Part shown: piece by piece, positions 53,001-60,100 of the stretch | How the letters are laid out: the number at the start of each line of letters is the position of its first letter | How positions within the stretch are numbered: the first letter of the stretch is position 1 | Assembly (NCBI GenBank): GCA_009760855.2 | Contig: WPIO01000164.1 | Span: forward strand, 306,001-370,000 | Length of the DNA stretch: 64,000 nucleotides | Source: Cristatella mucedo | Lineage: Eukaryota > Bryozoa > Phylactolaemata > Cristatellidae | Direction of reading: 5' to 3' | Position numbers and translations under genes: made by a program | Notes under the pieces: generated by a model | Seen by the model: only the letters and a program-made list of their open reading frames with translations | Told to the model about the DNA's origin: nothing | Databases searched by the model: none

Positions 53001-56000
53001 CTTTAGCTGATCCACAAGGCCAGCCACGGTGTTCGTGGCCTCAGGTCCTGTGTGGACAATAAATTAGCTGTCTCATTCCTCCGCTTAAAGAAAGTTGGCG
53101 ACAGAAGCGTTGGCTGTGCAGGTCCTAGACTGTGGAACTCGCTTCCACAATTCTTACACAACGACAACTGCTCTCCTAATGCCGACAATGGCACATCTTT
53201 TTCAGTGGTCCTGAGCTGCTACTTCTATGCTACTTACTACCTCAACTGCTTTCCTGACTCTGCTATGCTTCCCACTTTCTCTTTGTTACGTGAGACGAAG
53301 TCTGTTGGCTACTGAATGCGTACCGAAAGCCGCTTATGCTGTGAGTGGGCTTGACAAAACTCTTTTGCGTAACACCCACAAGGTCTTTATGTATTTGTGG
53401 AGTTACGGACGGAGATACATTACATAAGGCAGCGGTAGCTACGGAAAACTGAAGTAAATAATGTCGTGACATCAGAGACGAGTTTTTGAAAACAACGGCT
53501 TGTCATTTGACCTGATATTCCAAGCCGATTAGCACTACGTCTTAATAAAAAAAATCTCTTTGATAACACCTTAACTTATAAAAAAAATGATTATAGCAAC
53601 GCGAGATTATGAGAAAATCTTACATGCCTTCCTTAGAGACATGTAGTGGTGAACATATTTACCGAAGAAATGTTGGATTTAAGAATATAATTGGATTCAT
53701 TACGTTAAAAACTATATTTTGAATCGATTATTTTGCACAATCCATTACCAAGAATGTCATCGTAAATGAAAAGAAGACCTCTGTAATTAGCCTATACATT
53801 CTCAGGTAGAATTTGTGATCATACGATAACTTGATACTGTCTAGAATTATTATAAGGTGCGGAGCCAAAACAAGTAACAGGGTATTCTAAATTAAAATTA
53901 AGTACTAGCCTATTTAAGGGCATCATTTTATTGGCAGATGATTGACAATAGATAACTGTTAGCTAGGGTACTGAAATCGATACCATGGTCAATTTCATGA
54001 TGACAACTTATTCTGGGAAAACTTCAGATCAAATGATAATAATAATAATAATAGTATATTTGTATAATGCTATCAGTTAAATTAAAATCTTTCGAGGTAA
54101 ATTCCATATGCTGTACACAACCTGACCGAATCTCTATCTGCAGCATGACATGACATGCAGCTGAATGACACAAATCCAACACGGTTAAAGGCAATACGTA
54201 CGAGTTCAGCATGCGGATATCAGTAGCTGCAGAATTCACAGTGTCAGCACTCTTGAGTAAACAAAACAAAAATGACGTCGACCCACCAAATGCCAAGATA
54301 GATAGATGCACTTTAGCTTCTTTCTAAATATCGCCACGTCGGGTTTTGTCGTGGCGTCAGTCGCCACAGAGTTCTAAGCTTTGGGAGCATGCAAACTGAA
54401 GACGCCGTCTCCACTGGATTTGAGGTTCACACGAGGAATAGCTGAACACGGATTAATGGTCGTAGCTACGTGTTTTAAGCTTCTTTTTAATTGCAGTCAT
54501 GTCAGAGGACGTTGTGACACGCATCGGTAGTGACTACGTACCTTCGCAGTCGACGGGAACATCAGGTGACCATTTACCATCATTCATGCAAATGGAGATA
54601 GCCTCGACGCTATTGCTTTCGTGGTTGGTAACATAACCATAATCACAGGCGTATGCCACTGTTTCTCCTGCCTGCCAACCACCATAAGAGGAGAGAGTTT
54701 CAGGGTGTGAGTTTCTTCCATTGGTCACATTATCTGGGCAAGTAACACCTAAACAAAGCGTAATCTTTCAATGCACTGAGAGGCATGTTCTTGTCATATA
54801 TCGAAATATGTACGTGAACTTAATGCCGAAGCATTCAAATCCATCTTGATCTCAAAAGCAATCTATAAGCAACTCGAACGATCAGATGCTTAGGGCAACT
54901 AGTGAACTAATATATTGTAATTTGTATATTTTAAATTACTTTTCCTTGAAGCAGTATTATGAACTCATGTTATTACAGCTTTAAATAATTAATATCATCA
55001 TTATATATATCATATCATAATATCATCAAACAATTAAAAAACAAAGCTACTGCTGCAAGTGACTAGCTTGGCCACGAGCAAGCTGCGGCCAGATTAACGC
55101 CATAGAATCACTTAACTGCCGCTTTTTGAAACCAGTAGTTATATATATATCCTAAAATGCTCACCTTCTGAAGCTGGACCAAAACAATACTTCTATGAAT
55201 TTACTAGTGATTAAACAATATTAAAGTAATTAATTCTTCAAATTGATTTAATGAATTTATCTTCGACTGTACATCCATACTGCCTGAAGGACTGGGTTCT
55301 GTCTCGCTTATGGGGTAATGGCTCACTGGGTAAGGCGGTTGCTTTTCACGACCTCGGCCCTGAGATCGTGGGTTCGAATCTTGTGTGGGCGATCCTTTAT
55401 CGCCACTGCAAGTGGTGGTGATAGCTGTCAAGGCTCTTCTGTCGCTATATAAAAGAGGCTGTTAAATCAGCTTGTATTTATTATTTTTTTACTAGCTGTC
55501 TGCCCAAGACTAAGCGGGTTGCGAAAATCACCAGCTTCAACCTACTTTTTTCTGGGGATATTATGAGCCTGGTTATGAAACCATGCTGCCTTACGAATGG
55601 TAAGGATTTTTAGTAATTAACTTGTTGTATTTGGACAAGCATGCATTGACCAGCTTTTGTGTAGTGTGATCAAATAGACAAACCCTATTGGTTTTTTTAT
55701 TTTCACTCAGTTAAAAAAGGTTTCCTTTTTTCTTTTCTTTTCTTTTGTTCAATTTTGTTTTCGTTTCATGTAACTCAAAAAGAAAGTTTGACCTTGCCCG
55801 TAGATCGGAACTGATTTATAAACAGCCATTGTGAACAAAAGTTTTTCCAGATGCTTCTGAAAATGTTCTGGCTGAGCCCATTTTAAGCGTTAGAATTTCA
55901 GCTTATTTTTTGACAAACCTGAGCTTTTTTCATAGCTAGAAATCTGGTTTAATAATAATTCGTTAGGAATAGATCTGCTGCCGTTCAAGTACGGGTGTCA

Positions 56001-57130
56001 GAGATTGTTGTTGCATATTAATTCCAAACAGTCAACGTGATGGATGGAACCAAAAAACTAGATTAGAGACAAAGCTGAGTCTTATGGATACCAATTATTT
56101 CATGAATTTTTCATTCAAATTGTCGCACGAAGAAAGAAAGTAAAAGCTGTAAGAAGTCATGTATCAAACACATACGACACCCGGTACTTTTAAGAACTCG
56201 TGGATAAAACAATTTCGTTAAAATTAAAGCTCGTACCTGCGCGGCTAAAATATAACGTAAGCATTATCAGTTAACTGTCTTGTATTCAATGCCACAAATT
56301 GTAAATCTTAAGAAAGACTTGGCGATGATAGTATTGAATGCTGGGAAGAATAGCTGGAATGTAATGAGTCTACTTTTGTCTGCATTTCTGCGAAATTCTT
56401 CAGCAATTGCTGCAGTGGTTTATTTTTTAAGTAGCTAGCTACGAAATCAAAAGTAATCGCGCTTGCTATATTTTAAATTTACTTGCACAAGTTCTGCTGA
56501 CATAAAACTGCAAGTCAGAGTGTCTGAGCCGAATAATTAATTTAAAAATGTTAAGAATCCAGCAACGTTCTCCGGGTCTATCGTTGTGAATTGCCCAACA
56601 CGGACAGGTTTTGAAGGACTCAAGGAAGAAATCGGAGGCGAGCAGCACATTGTTTAGGCTATTTAATTGAAGCAAAGGTAAATATATTAATTTCATGGAG
56701 AAAGCACACGGCATAGGCTTTCAAGGGCTTGAAGTCTTCCTTGACTGCTGCAAGAACTTCGAGATCGAGCCGTCGTTGACAGGCTTAGTGGCAGGCATGG
56801 AGGTAAATCATTGCACGGAGAACGACGAGCACCGAGAACCTGCTTTGGTCTCTGATAAGGGCTTTATCTTCGATCGTGCATGCCCTGCTGAAAAAGAGCT
56901 AGGAGAAATTGTTTTCTAAATATCCAACAAGCCTGCTAAGTAAAGGGCAGATTTGAAATCAGTTAAGGATACTGGTAATGTTCCCCATTTGCATTTTTCT
57001 ATCCCAAATCAGAGAATCCACAGGCTTTCTGCAGAATCTAGACTTTGACTCACTTATGATATGTATATATATATATATATATATTTATATATGAATATAC
57101 AAATTTAAATATGTACATATATATGAAAAT

Positions 57131-57172
<42 letters not shown>

Positions 57173-60100
57173 TTTAAGATCTTCTTATATATTGACAGCA
57201 GCTCTAAAGGTATGCCAGCATTTAGGGAGTCGGTTTAATCTTAAGCTTGTTTTTTAAGGTGTGAGCAATCTTCCATACTTTTTTTTAATTAATAACTGCA
57301 TTGATTCATAGGCTAACTAGACCAAGGTGTAAAATAGTCTCGCTCGGACGAGTCTACTCATCCAAAATGTTACGTATTTCACATTAAGCTGTAGGACTCG
57401 AACCAGGGACCAAGATCTTTACACAAGTCTGCAAGCAGCAATTCTTTGTTTCCAACGGCCAGTGGTAGTAGTAAAAGTAGTTCAGACTCTTCTGCTGCAG
57501 CTTGAATGAGGCTGTTAATTTGGCCAAACTTATGCCTTTATTTTTTACCATGCATTACTAATGGACCCCAAACAACTGAATATTGAACAGAAGGTGGAAT
57601 GAAAATATTTCTGGTTAAACTCACAATTTCAAAAGCATTAAGGTTTTTAAGATTCACCAACTTTGGATCCATACCAAGGCCAACCGAATTCTGGACTGCG
57701 TTTTTCATGATATCAACAAGCAGGCCGAGGTGGTGAATTTTGTTAGGTCCTGAGTTGACAGTATACTATGGTGGGCAAAAATGTATTTTATTTATTGAGC
57801 GACATTGGAGCGGCTAGGGGCGTGAACATGGGCATCAATAAGCCACTGATCGAAAATGGGTTTACAAACGCCGAGTCCATCATTGTAATGTAATGTAATG
57901 TATCTCCGTCAGTAACTCCACAAAGTCATAAAGACCATGTGGGAGTTATGCAGGAGAGTTTTGTATAGCTCACTCACAGCCAAAACGGCTTTTGGTACGC
58001 ATTCGGTAGCCAACAGCCTTCGTCTCACGCAACAAAGAGAAAGTGGGAAGCATAGCAGAGTCAGCAGAGCAGTTGAGGTAGTAAGTAGCATAGCAGTAGC
58101 AGTTCAGAACCGCTGAAAAAATGTGCCATAGTCGGCAGTTGGAGAGTGGTTGTCGTTGCGTAAGAATTGTGGAAGTGAGTTCCACAGTCTAGGACCTGCA
58201 GAGCTAAAGCGTCTGTCGCTAACTGTCATTAACGAGAGGAATGGGACAGCTAATTTTTTGTCCACACAGGACCTGAGGGCGCGAACAGGCTGAAACTGAT
58301 GCAGCAGTTCAGCTAGGTACGAAGGAGCCAAGCAGTGGCAAGCCTTGTGAGTCAGCGTAAGAACTTTGCTCTGTATCCTTTGCTCAACCAACAACCATCC
58401 TAGCTCTTTCAGCAGAGGTGACACGTGCTCAAACCGCTGGGACTTGAAGACTGGCCTTGCAGCCATATTCATAGTCAGCTGTAGTGGCATAATAGCTTTC
58501 TTTGGCAGCCTAGCCAAAATGCAATTACAATAATCAAGCCGAGACAGAACTAAAGAGCTGGTTAAATTTTTTGCAAGCCACTGTGGGAGACAGCTTCTAA
58601 TCTTGGAAAGAGATCGGATGTGATGGCTAGCTGTAGAGGCAGTCTTCTGAATGAAGCTTTTGAAATTGAGGCAGCTGTCGAACATGACACCTATATTACG
58701 AGCACGTGGTGAAGGTCGCGCAATAGCATCACCTATTAGAACAGCAAAGCCTTTTAATCCAGCTACACGCTTAGGGTGTCCTATGAGCAGCAGTTCGGCT
58801 TTATCGTCATTTAATTTCAGGAAGTTTTCCGACATCCAGGATCGAATATCAGCAAGATTGTGCAGGCCATTTAGAGCTTTCTTGCTCCAGATGCACATCA
58901 GGCTTGAGAGTTCCACGTCACGAATGCGGACATAGGCAGTGGTTCATAGAAATCTAGCTAAATTCAAATGAAGATTAAATATTTAGGCGATCCGATTAAA
59001 TTTAGTATTACACAAAGTAACAGCCGGCAAAGTTACAATGGGACCTCGGTCAGTCGAAGAGTCGTGGGTGATTCGCCATGGTAGCTCATGGCGACTGGGC
59101 ACGCTCCACAAGCCTTGGATTTAGAGAGATCCAAGTCTTTGATTGGCGGATGGATGGGCTATCGGATGAGTTAATAGAGGGCAGGCTTGATTGCTTGCTT
59201 GAATCTTAGCATGAAACGGAGAGTGGGGAATAGTTTATTGTTGGTACCTTGGGGATAAATTCATTGTTCATTAGCTTGTTACCTGAATATCTGTGAACAA
59301 TTTATGTCAATCTGATAGCGAATAGTACAGTTCTTGGCTCAGTTATTTCAACTCACGACGAATTCTTTTAGTCAAGTCTAATAAATGTTATGCCTGCCTT
59401 CGTGCAGGAGTTGCAGCGCTGCCTTGCTCTCATCCCTGCTTCTATGCAAGTTTGTAGCCACAAAATGGATACTTACGTGCACAAGCCTGGGGCTGCTTAT
59501 TCCAAGTACTATTTTGGAGGCACTTGATAATCACATCGGAATTTCCATCAGGATTAGTGTAGCCAGCGTTGCATTTGTAACTAATATTTCCGCCAGGTGA
59601 GAAGTCCCTGACCAGTAGGTAAGCGTTTTGGGGAATGCCTGTAAGATATTCAGCTCGTAACTGGACTATCCTGCAGCCCATCAACTTTAATTTCAACTTA
59701 CAGAAGTTTTTCATGCCAAAAATAGGATTATTTAATTGCAGTTGTGCCGATTAATTGGTTTTTCCCAGTGGAGAAGCCGCTTGATTCGAAACAAGGTCAA
59801 GATGAACGTATTTGATGACCGAGGTAATGGGCTCGAGCCCTGTGCCAGGTAAGACGCACCTGAATAGAGATTTAAGTTCTCTTCGAACGCTATACAAATG
59901 AGTTATATTATTAATATATTAAATATTACCAGGATCAGAGCAGCAAGACTCTGTATCCACGGATGAGTCGTAGCAGTGAAGCCCACGGCATTCGTACAGC
60001 CCGTAATTGCAACTTCTGGTACGCTGCCGTGAGCTAGATGAATGGCAATCTGACCATTGCGACCATTCACTCCAAGAAACTAAAATAAAAGTAAATCGAC

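Larger units (their letters stand above)
50276..53430 (+). mobile_element. Family B LINE split by a solo LTR
   Basis: Left part 50276-51235: end of the endonuclease/linker (SIRVQSRGDSSQFTKKLLKM, GLLFIRKLNSCQSDTKQIYN) and the first RT block. Right part from 52111: NNDGTVTAVAQIDLSAA, an intact YHFYADDTQLYL, C-terminal domain, tail GACGGAGATACATTACATAA. The reading frame is damaged; the LTR between them splits it at the codons for DILRG. Confidence 0.85.

Noticed and set aside
55310-55400. A tRNA gene at the sequence with perfect-looking box A and box B
   Set aside because: No acceptor-stem pairing, and the same extended unit recurs at 36962. It is a SINE head.
42568-60079. Assignment as a vertebrate-type complement regulator
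   Set aside because: Sushi domains alone do not define complement proteins; the TSP1 start, the FN3-like stalk and the tyrosine tail do not fit known regulators.
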